A DNA stretch of 64,000 nt from Reyranella sp. (GCA_019750135.1 JAIEOV010000018.1:186001-250000), one strand, 5' to 3'. Shown: positions 49,881 through 59,895, numbered from the stretch's first letter. Notes: a model not told the origin generated them from the sequence alone. Made by a program: numbers and translations.

Positions 49881-52088
49881 TCAGGAAAGATCGACGCCCA
49901 GCCGGCCGCGACGGCCCAGGACCTCGACCGAGAGGTCGCTGCCGCGGCGGTGCAGGGCCACGTCGACCGCTGCATCGCCGAGCGACAGCCGGCGCAGCGT
50001 CACATCATCGAGGAAATCGGGCAAGAGCGGTTCGTCGAATGCCACCGAGCCGCGCGCCGTGTCAAAGCGCAGGCCGAGGCAGGATTGCAGCAGCGACAAC
50101 GGCGTTGCCGCCGCCCATGCCTGTGGCGAGCAGGCGACGGGATAGAAGGTCGGCCCGTGCCCGCGCTCGCGCGGGAAGCCGCAGAACAGTTCGGGCAGCC
50201 GGCGCAGATCGATGTAGGCCGAGGCCGCGAACAGCCCGCCGAACAGCCGCGCCGCCTCGCGCCTGAAACCGTAGCGCGCGAAACCGGCCGCGATCAGGGC
50301 GTTGTCGTGCGGCCATACCGAGCCGTTGTGGTAGCTCATCGGATTGTAGCGCGCTTCTCCGACGGCGAGCGTGCGCACACCCCAGCCCGAGAAGAAGGCG
50401 TTCGACGACAGCGTCTTCACCACCGCGGCGGCACGCTCGGGCCGGGCGATGCCGCTGAACAGGGCATGGCCGGCATTGGAGGCGCGCACGCGGCAAGGCC
50501 GCTTGTCGCCGTCGAGGGCGAGCACGTAGGTGCCGAGCGACTTGTCGAAGAAGGCGTCGTCGAAGCGCTGCTTCAGGCGCGCAGCGCGCCCGGCATAGCC
50601 GTCGGCGGCATCGTCCTCTCCGAGGCGGCGCGCGATCAGGGCGGCGGCCTGCCAGGCGCCGAAGGCATAGGCCTGGACCTCGACCAGGGCGACCGGCCCG
50701 TGGGCCAGCGAGCCGTCGGCATGGAAGATCGAATCGTGGCTGTCCTTCCAGCCCTGATTGATCAGGCCGGTGTCGCGCATGCGGCCATACTCGATGAAGC
50801 CATCGCCGTCGCGGTCGCCCGACTCGTCCATCCAGCGCAGCGCCGCCAGGATGTTGGGCCACAATTTGCGGACAGTATCGACGTCGTCGGTGCGCTCGAG
50901 ATAGGCGCCCGCCAGCATGACGAACAGCGGCGTCGAATCGATGCTGCCGTAATAGTGGCGGAAGGGCACCTCGCCCAGCAGCGCCATCTCGCCCTGGCGC
51001 ATCTCGTGCAGGATCTTGCCGGGCTCGGCGTCGGCGGCCTCGTCTGTCGTCTCGGCCTGGTGGCGCGCCAGGTGCTTCAGCACGCCGCGGGCGAGGGCGG
51101 GGTCGAGCCACAGCGTCTGCATGGCGGTGATCAACGCGTCGCGGCCGAATACCGTGCTGAACCACGGGATGCCGGCATAGGGGTACGGACCGTCCGGCGT
51201 GTCGGTGACCAGCATGTAAAGATCGGAGATCGACCGGCGGATGGCTTCGTTGAACGTGGTGCTGGAGCTGGTGATCGCGGCGGCGCGTGCCGCCGAGGTG
51301 CGCAGCGTCCGCCGCGCCCGCCGTAGCGCCTGCAGGAAACCCGGCCGTGCCTGGTCCTGCGCGTTCTCGTCAGCGGCGCAATCGATCGTCAGGTCGATGT
51401 TGCGCGTCTCGCCCGGCTGCAGCACGAGCTCGAACCGGGCGCCGTCGACACTGAGCTTGTCCGGCGGCGGCGCGAAGCTCACCACCGTGCGGCGGGTCAG
51501 CCCGTCGAGGCCAGTATAGCCCAGCGTGACGTCGTTGCCGCCCACGATGCCGGCATGACGCAGGCCGTGGCGCTCGCGCCGCGTGCCGCGGACCTCGAAC
51601 AGGTCGGCGAAGTCGGCGGCGAAGGAAAGGCCGAGCCGCAGGCGCAGCGGTGTGCTGCCGAAATGGCGAACCGCCAGCCGCTCATGACAGGCCGCCTGCC
51701 ACAGGAAGCGCATGCGACGAAGGTGTACCAGGTCGTGCTCGACAACCAGCCTTCCCGTCGTGTCGTAGAGGTCGGGATTGGTGAGATCGCAGGTCAGCAT
51801 GGCGTTGTCGTCGCGCAGCGTGGAGCTGAGCAGCATCGGCCGCTGGCCGTCGATCGTGACCAGGAGATGGGAAAGGTGCCGCGTGTCGCGATGATAGAGG
51901 CCTTCGGGGCTGCCGGGCCCGGCGACCGCATCGCCGTTGGGATCGAACACGCCGAAGCTGTCGCCGTGCTTCAGCGTGCGCGGTCGGCGCTCCTGCAGCG
52001 AGGTCGCGGCCGGAATGACGAACTGCGCCGCCGGCATGTCGGGGCCGGCGGGAGCAGGGGCATGAGCCACTTCCCCGGCGTTCTTCAT
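49881..52088 (-). CDS. Amylo-alpha-1,6-glucosidase / glycogen-debranching-type protein
   Basis: The 735-residue protein has an N-terminal debranching-enzyme beta domain (LKHGDSFGVFDPNGD, GLYHRDTRHLSHL). A C-terminal (alpha/alpha)6 barrel follows with IPWFSTVFGRDALITAMQTL, RQGEMALLGEVPFRHYYGS and NGSVWPHDNALIA. The carboxylates in these motifs are typical of GH63/GH133-like glucosidases. It would remove branch glucose from alpha-glucans or act on a compatible-solute glucoside. It is 13 bases downstream of the GT4 gene. Confidence 0.9.
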   Translation of the reverse strand: MKNAGEVAHAPAPAGPDMPAAQFVIPAATSLQERRPRTLKHGDSFGVFDPNGDAVAGPGSPEGLYHRDTRHLSHLLVTIDGQRPMLLSSTLRDDNAMLTCDLTNPDLYDTTGRLVVEHDLVHLRRMRFLWQAACHERLAVRHFGSTPLRLRLGLSFAADFADLFEVRGTRRERHGLRHAGIVGGNDVTLGYTGLDGLTRRTVVSFAPPPDKLSVDGARFELVLQPGETRNIDLTIDCAADENAQDQARPGFLQALRRARRTLRTSAARAAAITSSSTTFNEAIRRSISDLYMLVTDTPDGPYPYAGIPWFSTVFGRDALITAMQTLWLDPALARGVLKHLARHQAETTDEAADAEPGKILHEMRQGEMALLGEVPFRHYYGSIDSTPLFVMLAGAYLERTDDVDTVRKLWPNILAALRWMDESGDRDGDGFIEYGRMRDTGLINQGWKDSHDSIFHADGSLAHGPVALVEVQAYAFGAWQAAALIARRLGEDDAADGYAGRAARLKQRFDDAFFDKSLGTYVLALDGDKRPCRVRASNAGHALFSGIARPERAAAVVKTLSSNAFFSGWGVRTLAVGEARYNPMSYHNGSVWPHDNALIAAGFARYGFRREAARLFGGLFAASAYIDLRRLPELFCGFPRERGHGPTFYPVACSPQAWAAATPLSLLQSCLGLRFDTARGSVAFDEPLLPDFLDDVTLRRLSLGDAAVDVALHRRGSDLSVEVLGRRGRLGVDLS

Positions 52089-52101
52089 GCCGTCTCGTCC
52101 T

Positions 52102-53175
52102 TCATTCGGCAGCGCTTAGCTCGACGGGTTGCTGCGGCAAGCGCTCGCCGCCTTCGAGCAGGCCTCGGTAGATCGCGACATAGTCGCGGGCCATGCGCCC
52201 CGCGGTGAAGCGCTGGTCGAAGACCTCGCGGATGCGCCGGCGGTCGAGATTGCCGATCAGGCTGACGGCCGACACCGCCTCCTCGACACTGTCGACCACG
52301 AAGCCGGTGACTCCGGAATCGACGACCTCCGGCACCGAGCCGCACTTCCAGGCGATCACCGGCGTGCCGCAAGCCATCGCCTCGATCATCACCAGACCGA
52401 ACGGCTCGGCCCAGTCGATGGGAAACAGCAGCGCCGAGGCGTTGCCGAGGAAGTCCGCCTTCTCGGCATCGCCGATCTCGCCGATGTAGTGCACGTTGCC
52501 ATGGCGCCGCACCAGCGGCTCGATCGTCTCCCGCCAGTAGTCGCGGTCGACCTTGTCGATCTTGGCCGCGATGCGCAGCTCGCGGCCGCTGCGGGCCGCG
52601 ATCTCGATGGCGCGGTCGGGCCGCTTCTCGGGCGAGATGCGGCCGAGGAAAGCGAGATAGTCGCCGCTTCGCGAGGGCAGCGGCCTCAGCAGATTCTGCG
52701 GCAGGCCGTGATGGATGCGGCCGGCCCAGTTCACCGGCGGCATGGGCTTGCGCTGGTTGTCGGAGATCGAGACCAGCGGCATTTCGCTGAAGGCCGAGTA
52801 GAGCGGATGCATGTCCGGCAGATCGAGCCGGCCGTGTATCGTCGTCACCGTGCGCCAGGCAAAGTCGCGGATCACGGGGTAGTGCAGCATGTCGACATGG
52901 AAGTGCAGCACGTCGAACGACGAAGCCAGCCGCCGCACCTCGTCGAGCATGATCAGATGGTAGGGGACCGGATCCTTGACGTCGCTGAGCCGCAGTGCCT
53001 TGGCCGTGCACGGGACCAGGCGCGCCCGCGTCGTCGAATCTCCACTGGCGAACAGGGTGACGTCGTGGCCCTGCGCGACCAATTCCTCGGTGATGTAGGA
53101 AACGATGCGCTCGGTGCCACCGTAGAGCTGGGGCGGCACGCTTTCCATGAGAGGTGCGACCTGGGCGATCTTCAT
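52102..53175 (-). CDS. Glycosyltransferase family 4 protein
   Basis: The 357-residue GT-B enzyme has an N-terminal acceptor domain (MKIAQVAPLMESVPPQLYGG) and VDMLHYP. The C-terminal nucleotide-sugar domain has FLGRISPEKRPDRAIEIA and the E-x7-E-like motif FGLVMIEAMACGTPVIAW...VPEVVDSG. It is the first gene of the alpha-glucan operon, upstream of debranching-type and GH13 enzymes. This GT4/debranching/GH13 combination suggests synthesis and turnover of a storage or stress glucan. Confidence 0.92.
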   Translation of the reverse strand: MKIAQVAPLMESVPPQLYGGTERIVSYITEELVAQGHDVTLFASGDSTTRARLVPCTAKALRLSDVKDPVPYHLIMLDEVRRLASSFDVLHFHVDMLHYPVIRDFAWRTVTTIHGRLDLPDMHPLYSAFSEMPLVSISDNQRKPMPPVNWAGRIHHGLPQNLLRPLPSRSGDYLAFLGRISPEKRPDRAIEIAARSGRELRIAAKIDKVDRDYWRETIEPLVRRHGNVHYIGEIGDAEKADFLGNASALLFPIDWAEPFGLVMIEAMACGTPVIAWKCGSVPEVVDSGVTGFVVDSVEEAVSAVSLIGNLDRRRIREVFDQRFTAGRMARDYVAIYRGLLEGGERLPQQPVELSAAE

Positions 53176-53268
53176 CGGGATCCCTCGCTCTCCATCCCGC
53201 CGGCCCCTGCCCGGGATACGCTACAGATGTCGCAACGATCTCACCGGGGAATTGGTTGCTGCTACCGC

Positions 53269-53643
53269 TCAGGGCGGGGTCTTGATGGTGAACGGAATGT
53301 CGCCTTGGGTGACCTGGACGCCCTCGAGCGTGCGCACCGTCCAGCGCAGCCGATAGTCGCCAGGCGGCAGGGTCGGTGCGCGGGAGAACAGCACGTTGGG
53401 CTCCGTCTGGAAGCGCGGCTGCAGGTCCTCGACGAGCTGACTGCCCCGCCAGATCGACAGGCTCGAATGGATGTGGTCGATCGGCCGGTCGAAGCGCACG
53501 AAGAACGAGCTGCTCGGCTCGCCGATCACGGCTTGGGCCTTGGGCGCCGAGTCCATGACCTTCACGTCCTGCGCCCAGGCAGCTGCAGGCAACATCATCG
53601 CGAGCAGGCCGACAAGGACCGCGCGCTGGATCGAGAATTCCAT
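53269..53643 (-). CDS. CopC-domain exported protein
   Basis: Starting at ATG 53643 (an in-frame TTG at 53661 is an alternative), the 124-residue protein has a signal peptide (about 1-25, ending AAAWAQ) and a CopC-like beta-sandwich (SAPKAQAVIGEP, FFVRFDRPIDHIHSSL, LPPGDYRLRWTV). In copper-binding CopC the mature protein starts with His, part of the Cu(II) site; here the predicted mature start is Gln-Asp, so that site is missing. No CopD-like gene is adjacent. Role unknown. Confidence 0.8.
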   Translation of the reverse strand: MEFSIQRAVLVGLLAMMLPAAAWAQDVKVMDSAPKAQAVIGEPSSSFFVRFDRPIDHIHSSLSIWRGSQLVEDLQPRFQTEPNVLFSRAPTLPPGDYRLRWTVRTLEGVQVTQGDIPFTIKTPP

Positions 53644-53693
53644 GCAGGATAATTTCGTCAATCATGCAAGGAGTAAAGGCGGAAGTCGGACCG

Positions 53694-54731
53694 TCACACG
53701 ACTTTGACGGCGATGTCGTTCGACACATCGACGGTCGAGCGATCGCCCGAGGCGCGCAGCAGCACCGAGCCTTTGCCGGCAATCTTGGCATATTTCATCT
53801 TGCCCTCGAAGCCGCCATAGCCCTCGATGCGGCAGCCGTCGAGCAGCATGCTGCCGCCGTTGAGGAAGGCGTCGACCAGGTAAGGCTGCGACTTGTAGGT
53901 GCTGGCGCGGCAGGCGAACAGGCGGCCCTCGTTGGCGAGCTTGATGCCGCAGCCGCCGTTGTTCTCGAAGCCGCAGCCCATGGCCATCGACAGGCCGCTG
54001 GTCGCGAGCAGGCCCGGTCCCTTGTTCTCGACGAAATAGGTCTGCGAGATGTTGAGGTCGCGCGGCTCCTGGTAGGGCAGGTTGCTCTGCGTCTCGATGC
54101 CGGCATGGCCGTTCTTGCGCATCTGGCCGCCGAAGATCGCGATCGCCGAGACGATGCCGATGTCGCCGATCGAGCCGTTGTTGCGGAAGGTCATGCCGTT
54201 GCGGCCGTTGTCGGCGCAGGTGACGGCATGGCACTCGCCCTCGAACACGCTTCCGTCGAAATGCAGCCCGTCGCGCACGAAGTGCTCGATGTCGAGGTTC
54301 ATCAGCTTCCAGCTGTAGAGCCAGCTCTGGTTGGTGAGGCACTCCAGGCCGATCGCATCCTGCGCCGGACTGGCGGCGAGGATCGTGCCATTCAGGATTT
54401 TCATGCCGCGCAAGGCGATGTTCTTGGCGCGCGCGGGAATGCGGATGGTGATGGCGCGCTTGTTGGCGTCGTTGAAGTCGGCGATCAGCTTGGCGCCGTT
54501 GAGGTCGAGGCCGGGCCCGAGCAGGTTCTCGGTGACCTCTATGACAATCGGCTTGCGCAGGCGCACATTGCCGCCGCGCCAGTCGAGCACGTCGCCGTCG
54601 GCGAATTTGGCGCGCAGGGCTTCCTCGAAGCCCACCGCGTCGGTTTCCTTCTTCTGGGCAAGGGCAGGGACAGCAACGACCGTGGCGCTCGCGGACGCCG
54701 CGGCCAGGAACCTTCGTCGGGTCGTAGGCAT
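53694..54731 (-). CDS. Tat-exported right-handed beta-helix protein
   Basis: ATG 54731 gives a twin-arginine signal (MPTTRRRFLAAASASATVVA, cleaved near ALAQ). The rest of the 345 residues show the parallel beta-helix pattern of short strands with Asn ladders and Gly turns (GLDLNGAKLIADFND, NIALRGMKILNGTI, GFENNGGCGIKLANEG). Such folds are found in pectate lyases, rhamnogalacturonases and phage tailspikes; no catalytic motif is clear. The longer frame upstream is antisense to the AsmA gene. Confidence 0.85.
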   Translation of the reverse strand: MPTTRRRFLAAASASATVVAVPALAQKKETDAVGFEEALRAKFADGDVLDWRGGNVRLRKPIVIEVTENLLGPGLDLNGAKLIADFNDANKRAITIRIPARAKNIALRGMKILNGTILAASPAQDAIGLECLTNQSWLYSWKLMNLDIEHFVRDGLHFDGSVFEGECHAVTCADNGRNGMTFRNNGSIGDIGIVSAIAIFGGQMRKNGHAGIETQSNLPYQEPRDLNISQTYFVENKGPGLLATSGLSMAMGCGFENNGGCGIKLANEGRLFACRASTYKSQPYLVDAFLNGGSMLLDGCRIEGYGGFEGKMKYAKIAGKGSVLLRASGDRSTVDVSNDIAVKVV

Positions 54732-54818
54732 CCGCCGAGTGTCCCGCGCCGAGGCCCGTCGCGGCGAGTGATCGAGTTGTGGCTGGAACAAACCGGGCGC
54801 TGGACCGTTCCCAAGCGC

Positions 54819-56756
54819 ATGGCCCGCTTGCTCAGGATCCTGGCCTGGACGGCCGGCGTTCTGGTGACCTTGGTCGCTGTCGCGATCGGGGCCGTGTACT
54901 TTTACGTCACGTCGGACGATTTCCGCGGCCGGATCGAGAGCCAGGCCAGCGCGCTCTCCGGGCGCAAGACCACGATCGCCGACATTTCCGTCGATTGGGG
55001 CCTGACGTCGCATGTCCATCTGAGCGGCGTTCAGCTCGCGAACGCCGAATGGGCCAAGGAACCCCATATGCTGAAGGCCGAGCAGGTCGATTTCCAGATC
55101 CGGCTGTGGCCGCTGCTCGGCGGCAACCTGGTGCTGCCCAGCCTGGTGCTTCGCAAGCCCGAGATCGTGATCGAGAAGGGCGACAACGAGCGGCTGAACT
55201 GGGAACTCGGCGAGGCGCCGCCCGCCGCCGCCGCAGCCAAGCAAGTCGTCGAGCCCGACAACCGTTTCGAGACGCCGGTGATCGGCCGCCTGGAAGTAAC
55301 GGACGGGAAGCTCAGCTACCGTGACCCCAAGCGCAAGCTCGACCTCGACGGCACGGTGTCTACCGCGACCGGCAGCGCGGGCGAGCAGCCGCAGGCGAAG
55401 TTCGAGCTCAAGGGCAAGCTCGAGGGCCAGCCGCTCAGCTTGCGCTTCGTCGGCGGCTCGCTCGTCATGCTGCGCGATACCGACCAGCCCTATCCGCTCG
55501 ATCTCGACGTCGCCTTCGGCGCCACCAAGCTCAAGGCCAAGGGCACGGTGATGGATCCCTTCCAGTGGACCGGCGCCAACGTCGAGCTTTCGCTGTCGGG
55601 TCACGATCTCGCCGACATCTACCCGCTGCTCGGCATCCCCGGCCCGCCGACGCCGCCCTACAACATCGTCGGCAAGCTGCAGCGCGAGTCGGGCGTTTGG
55701 AAGTTCATCCAGAGCAAGTGGCATGTCGGCGACAGCGACCTCACCGGCGACGTGCTGGTCGATACCCGGCGCAAGCCCGGCCAACTCACGGCCAAGCTCG
55801 TCTCGCAGAAGCTGGTCTTCGCCGACCTGGCGCCGTTGGTCGGCGCGCCGCCCGACAAGCCGGGCGGCACCGTCTCGCCACAGCAGCGCCAGACTCAGCG
55901 GCAGCTCGAGGCGAGCGGCGATCTCTTCCCCAACGCGCCGCTCAAGGTCGAGAAGTTGCGCGCCATGAACATGGACGTGACGCTCGACGCCAAGCGCGTG
56001 ATCGCGCCGAGCTACCTGCCGGTGCAGGCTTTGTCCTTCCGCGTCGTGGTGCAGGAAGGCGTGGCGACGGCCAAGCCGGTCACCCTGATCCTGCTGGGCG
56101 ACGGCCAGAGCGCCGGCGCCGGCAAGATCGCGGGCGAGCTGGTGGTCGACGCCAAGACCGACACGCCCAAGGTGCGCACCAGCCTGGTGCTGAGCGACAT
56201 CGAGCTGCGCAACTTCTTCCGCAACTCGCAGTACTTCGATGCGACCTACGGCAAGGTGCAGGGCCGCGTCGCTCTGGCCGGCACCGGCCGCTCACTGGCG
56301 CAGGTGATGGCGACGGCCGACGGTCATGTCGCGGCAGCGCTGGGCGGCGGATCAGTCTCGAGCCTGATGGTGAGTCTCGCCGGCCTGCAAATCTTCGATG
56401 CACTAATCCTCTACGTCACCGGCGACAACCGCATTCCCATCAAGTGCGCGGTCGGCCGGCTGAATTTCAACCACGGCACCGTCACCTTCGACCGTACCCT
56501 GCTCGACACCCAGAAGTCGGTGCTGCGCGTGCAGGGCCAGGCCTCGCTGATCAACCAGGCCGTGAGGGCCGAGATCGACGCCGACGCCAAGCAGTTCGAC
56601 CTTCTCGACCTGCACGGTGCCGTCATGGTGCAGGGCAAGCTGCGCCAGCCGCAGGTCGCGCTCGGCCGCATCTTCCCGATTCCGACTCCGGTGATCGGCA
56701 CCGCCAAGGATGTGGCCTGCGTGCAGGTCACGCAGCAGCTGTTTCAGAGCCAGTAG
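54819..56756 (+). CDS. AsmA-family inner-membrane-anchored protein
   Basis: From ATG 54819 the 645-residue protein has one N-terminal helix (about 8-30, ILAWTAGVLVTLVAVAIGAV) and a long beta-rich periplasmic part. It has the AsmA features: RGRIESQASALSGRKTTI, VHLSGVQLANAEW, and a C-terminal FDRTLLDTQKSVLRVQGQASL. AsmA-like proteins help phospholipid transport and outer-membrane integrity. A GTG at 54768 would add 17 residues; neither start has a clear RBS. The gene is divergent from the beta-helix gene. Confidence 0.88.
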   Translation: MARLLRILAWTAGVLVTLVAVAIGAVYFYVTSDDFRGRIESQASALSGRKTTIADISVDWGLTSHVHLSGVQLANAEWAKEPHMLKAEQVDFQIRLWPLLGGNLVLPSLVLRKPEIVIEKGDNERLNWELGEAPPAAAAAKQVVEPDNRFETPVIGRLEVTDGKLSYRDPKRKLDLDGTVSTATGSAGEQPQAKFELKGKLEGQPLSLRFVGGSLVMLRDTDQPYPLDLDVAFGATKLKAKGTVMDPFQWTGANVELSLSGHDLADIYPLLGIPGPPTPPYNIVGKLQRESGVWKFIQSKWHVGDSDLTGDVLVDTRRKPGQLTAKLVSQKLVFADLAPLVGAPPDKPGGTVSPQQRQTQRQLEASGDLFPNAPLKVEKLRAMNMDVTLDAKRVIAPSYLPVQALSFRVVVQEGVATAKPVTLILLGDGQSAGAGKIAGELVVDAKTDTPKVRTSLVLSDIELRNFFRNSQYFDATYGKVQGRVALAGTGRSLAQVMATADGHVAAALGGGSVSSLMVSLAGLQIFDALILYVTGDNRIPIKCAVGRLNFNHGTVTFDRTLLDTQKSVLRVQGQASLINQAVRAEIDADAKQFDLLDLHGAVMVQGKLRQPQVALGRIFPIPTPVIGTAKDVACVQVTQQLFQSQ

Positions 56757-56768
56757 CAGGCACAAACG

Positions 56769-56788
56769 GGCTGCATATTGTTGCAGCC
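56769..56788 (+). terminator. Hairpin after the AsmA gene
   Basis: GGCTGCA (56769-56775) pairs with TGCAGCC (56782-56788) over a 6-base loop, 13 bases after the AsmA stop. A short TTC follows. A weak intrinsic terminator or attenuator is likely ahead of the protease gene. Confidence 0.5.
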
Positions 56789-56878
56789 TTCACACGCTGA
56801 ATTGCAGGCTGTCCGCGTTGTGAGTAATCGCCGCCCACGGTAGGGAAGCACCGACGCCACCGTGAGGCCGACAGCGGC

Positions 56879-59851
56879 ATGTCCAGTAGTACTTTTCTCG
56901 ACGCGTACGGCGCCGGTCTCGCCTCAAATCCGCAAATAGATGCGCTCGCTCAGACAACGTCCCCTGACGTGGCCAGGGCGGCCTTGAGCGAGCTCTTCTC
57001 CTACGGCAACGACACGCCTTTCATCGTCGACGCGAGCAATCCGCTCGTGACAGACAGCATCTATGTGACCGTCGGCCTCGTCCTCGACCGCAAGCACGAG
57101 GCCGACACGCTGCTCTCCGGCAGCTGGGCGCAGCGCCAGCAAGCCTTGGATAATTTCTCCAGTAGTGATGCTCTGTGGGACTACTACGGCGCGAAGACCG
57201 ACGATTTCAACGCGGTGCAGGCAGGCATTCCCAGCGATGCCATCCAGCGGGCGGAGCAGCTCGGCTATGTGTCCAATGCCGCCGACCGGACCGTCTGGGC
57301 CAACTTCACCGTCACAGAGTTCGCGCAGTTCTTCGGTCTCGCGCAGAACTACGTCTACGTCGTCTCACCGAACAGCAATTCCGTCCAGTCTAACACTTTC
57401 GTCGCCTGGGCTGGCAGCCTGACGCTTCCCAGTGGTGTTCGCGGCCTGTGGGTCGACCAGAATGTCTCGATCGTCACTCCCATGTCGGAGAATGGCGCGG
57501 CTGTTGTGCCGTTGACTGGGCTGCCGGGTACCGGCAATGGCGCCAACGATACCGCTTCCCAGGTAGTCGCGACGCCAGCGGCCGTGGCGGCCAACTACAA
57601 CTTTCCGCTCGGCGCCGACGTGCCGACCGATCCGGTCGCGCTGGTCGAGAACAACGTCAACAATCAGGCTGGCTTGTTCAATGCGTACAACCTGTATCGC
57701 CAGCAGGTCGGCCTGCCTCCGGTCACTCAGGAGCAGTTCCAGGTGATGTCGGGCGCTACCGACTCGAGCGGCGGCGTGATTCCCGAGTTGACGCTCGACA
57801 TCTCGATTGTCGCCGGCGCCGTGCCCAACAGCACCCAGCTCCTCTATTCGTTCCTGAACACATGGCCGTACAACGCGAACAGTACGCCTTTCAGCGCCTA
57901 CCAGCAGGCCTTCTTCGATTCGATCAACCATCCTTCGGTGCTCAGTTCGTCCTATCCGGCGATGGGCCAGGCGAGCGCCGGGTCGGTCTTCGACTGGGCG
58001 TGGCAGGAGCTGTTCAAGGACGGCGCACTGGCCAACGTCTCGGTGCACATGGCGGCGGGCGACGAAGGGGCGAGCGCCAATATCGCCAACGGCACGGTCA
58101 ACGTCGCTCACACGCACTCTTCGCCCTTCACCCTGCAGGTCGGCGGTACCTCCATCGCCGGGCTATATACCGCCCAGAACGACCAGACGCTCGAGCAGAT
58201 GGCAGCGCTCGCTTTGGCCGGCGATCCAGCCACTATCTTTCCGCTCGTCTCTTCCGGCCTCAAGACGCTGCCGTCGCATCTCTCCGACGCGGCGCCGGCT
58301 GCCGTGGCGACGGTCCTGACGGAGATGTTCGAGACGGTCTGGCAGGCAATCTCGATCGACACCAAGCCCGACGGGGTGTCCTCTGTGCCGTTCGGCTCAC
58401 ACAAGACCGGATCGGGCGGCATCGTCGCGGGCTGGACGATTCCGTCCTATCAACAGGCCTTCGGCCTTTCCTCGCTGACCGATGGCAGTCGCGGCTCGCC
58501 CGATGTCGCAGCGCTGTCGTCCGGCGACACCTTCTATGCCGTCCTGTCCGCCGGCTATGTGGACGACCCATCGACCTCGGCATTGATGCAAGGCGACGGC
58601 GGCACCAGCGCGGCCTCGCCGCTGTGGGCGTCGCTGACCACGCAATTCAACGCCATTTTCGTCGACCAGGGATTGCCCAAGCTCGGTTACTACAACGACC
58701 TGCTCTACATCGCCGCGGTGATCGCGCCGGGCTCGTTCAACGACGTGCAACTCGGCAACAACGACAACAGCTACTTCACGTCGACCACGCCGACTGGTTA
58801 CGAGTCATCCTCCTATCCCGGTCTGTACGTGTCGGGGACCGGAGAAGGCTATTCGGCGATGCCTGGCTACGACCTGGCGAGCGGGTTGGGCACGCCGAAC
58901 GGCCTGCTGCTGGCGCGCGCGCTCTCCGCCATTGCCCATTCGCAGGTCAATACCCTCGCCGACCCAAGCACCAGCCCGCCGATGCTCGATGCCGACGGCT
59001 CGGGTTGGGACAGCGGCGCCGACCAGGCGCTCCTGTTCCAGACGACGAGCGGCAACGGGGTCACCGTCCAGCTCGCCCTTGGCGACCATGAAGCGCTGTT
59101 CTCGAGCGGCGGGTCGGCGAGTTTTTCCTGGACCAGCCGGTTGGCGCAGCAGTCGCTGCAGTCCGACTTCGACCCCGGCCTGGCGACGTTGTTCGACAAG
59201 CAGGGTCAAGGCGCGGTGGGCTATGCGCGGGTCGCCAACGGCGAGACGGTCGGTATCATCATCGACGGCGTCGCCGGCCAGGCCAGCCAGGCAACCCTCA
59301 GCAATCCCTACGGCTTCGCCGATTTCTTCGGCAGCGACGATCAGGTGCGCGTGGCCCGGCCGGTGGCCATCGCCGAGACCGTCGGTGGCCAGGACGACCA
59401 GGTGGCCGTGGTGCGCATGCGCCAGGTTGGCGAGAACAGCCTGCAGCTCAGCTTCTACAAGGTCGACGATCTCGCCGGCACCATCGACGGCGTGGCGCCT
59501 GGCCATCCCGCCTACGCCGCGGCAGTGCAAGGCCGCCTCTACCAGACCACGTACGGTGCCAACTCCATCAGCGGGCCAGGCTACGGCCAGTTCAACTATA
59601 CGACGCTGCAGGGCGTCGATAACGGCGACATCATCGCCATGAAGCTCGTCAATCAGACGACCGGCGGCGTCTACTGGGCCTTCGCCAACGCCAATGAGAC
59701 CGCCAACGGCCAGAAAGTCGGCCATCTGTGGAACTACGGCCTCAATACGTGGGGCTGGGAAGACACGTACGGCGGCGGCGATCACGACTATAATGACCTC
59801 GTCGTCCAGCTGGATTTCACCAGCGCATCCGGTCATCAGTGGCTGGTCTGA
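56879..59851 (+). CDS. Sedolisin-type (S53) serine-carboxyl protease with DUF4114 C-terminal domain
   Basis: The 990-residue protein has a pro-kumamolisin-like region at about 50-200. The catalytic core has E303 and D307 in PELTLDISIV, the oxyanion Asp D395 in AAGDEGAS, and the nucleophile S577 in DGGTSAASPLW. The calcium site is formed around FNDVQLG (D622) and GYDLASGLGTPNG (D665). An unusual helical insert of about 70 residues (432-500) separates the GGTSIAG strand from the GSGGIVAGW segment. The C-terminus (about 900-990) has the DUF4114 motif WEDTYGGGDHDYNDLVVQLDF-like text. No N-terminal signal peptide is seen, so type I secretion is likely. Confidence 0.88.
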   Translation: MSSSTFLDAYGAGLASNPQIDALAQTTSPDVARAALSELFSYGNDTPFIVDASNPLVTDSIYVTVGLVLDRKHEADTLLSGSWAQRQQALDNFSSSDALWDYYGAKTDDFNAVQAGIPSDAIQRAEQLGYVSNAADRTVWANFTVTEFAQFFGLAQNYVYVVSPNSNSVQSNTFVAWAGSLTLPSGVRGLWVDQNVSIVTPMSENGAAVVPLTGLPGTGNGANDTASQVVATPAAVAANYNFPLGADVPTDPVALVENNVNNQAGLFNAYNLYRQQVGLPPVTQEQFQVMSGATDSSGGVIPELTLDISIVAGAVPNSTQLLYSFLNTWPYNANSTPFSAYQQAFFDSINHPSVLSSSYPAMGQASAGSVFDWAWQELFKDGALANVSVHMAAGDEGASANIANGTVNVAHTHSSPFTLQVGGTSIAGLYTAQNDQTLEQMAALALAGDPATIFPLVSSGLKTLPSHLSDAAPAAVATVLTEMFETVWQAISIDTKPDGVSSVPFGSHKTGSGGIVAGWTIPSYQQAFGLSSLTDGSRGSPDVAALSSGDTFYAVLSAGYVDDPSTSALMQGDGGTSAASPLWASLTTQFNAIFVDQGLPKLGYYNDLLYIAAVIAPGSFNDVQLGNNDNSYFTSTTPTGYESSSYPGLYVSGTGEGYSAMPGYDLASGLGTPNGLLLARALSAIAHSQVNTLADPSTSPPMLDADGSGWDSGADQALLFQTTSGNGVTVQLALGDHEALFSSGGSASFSWTSRLAQQSLQSDFDPGLATLFDKQGQGAVGYARVANGETVGIIIDGVAGQASQATLSNPYGFADFFGSDDQVRVARPVAIAETVGGQDDQVAVVRMRQVGENSLQLSFYKVDDLAGTIDGVAPGHPAYAAAVQGRLYQTTYGANSISGPGYGQFNYTTLQGVDNGDIIAMKLVNQTTGGVYWAFANANETANGQKVGHLWNYGLNTWGWEDTYGGGDHDYNDLVVQLDFTSASGHQWLV

Positions 59852-59895
59852 CGGGGTCGTTAGCTGCTGGCCCCGCCTTGGGGTTGGGGGCCTGC

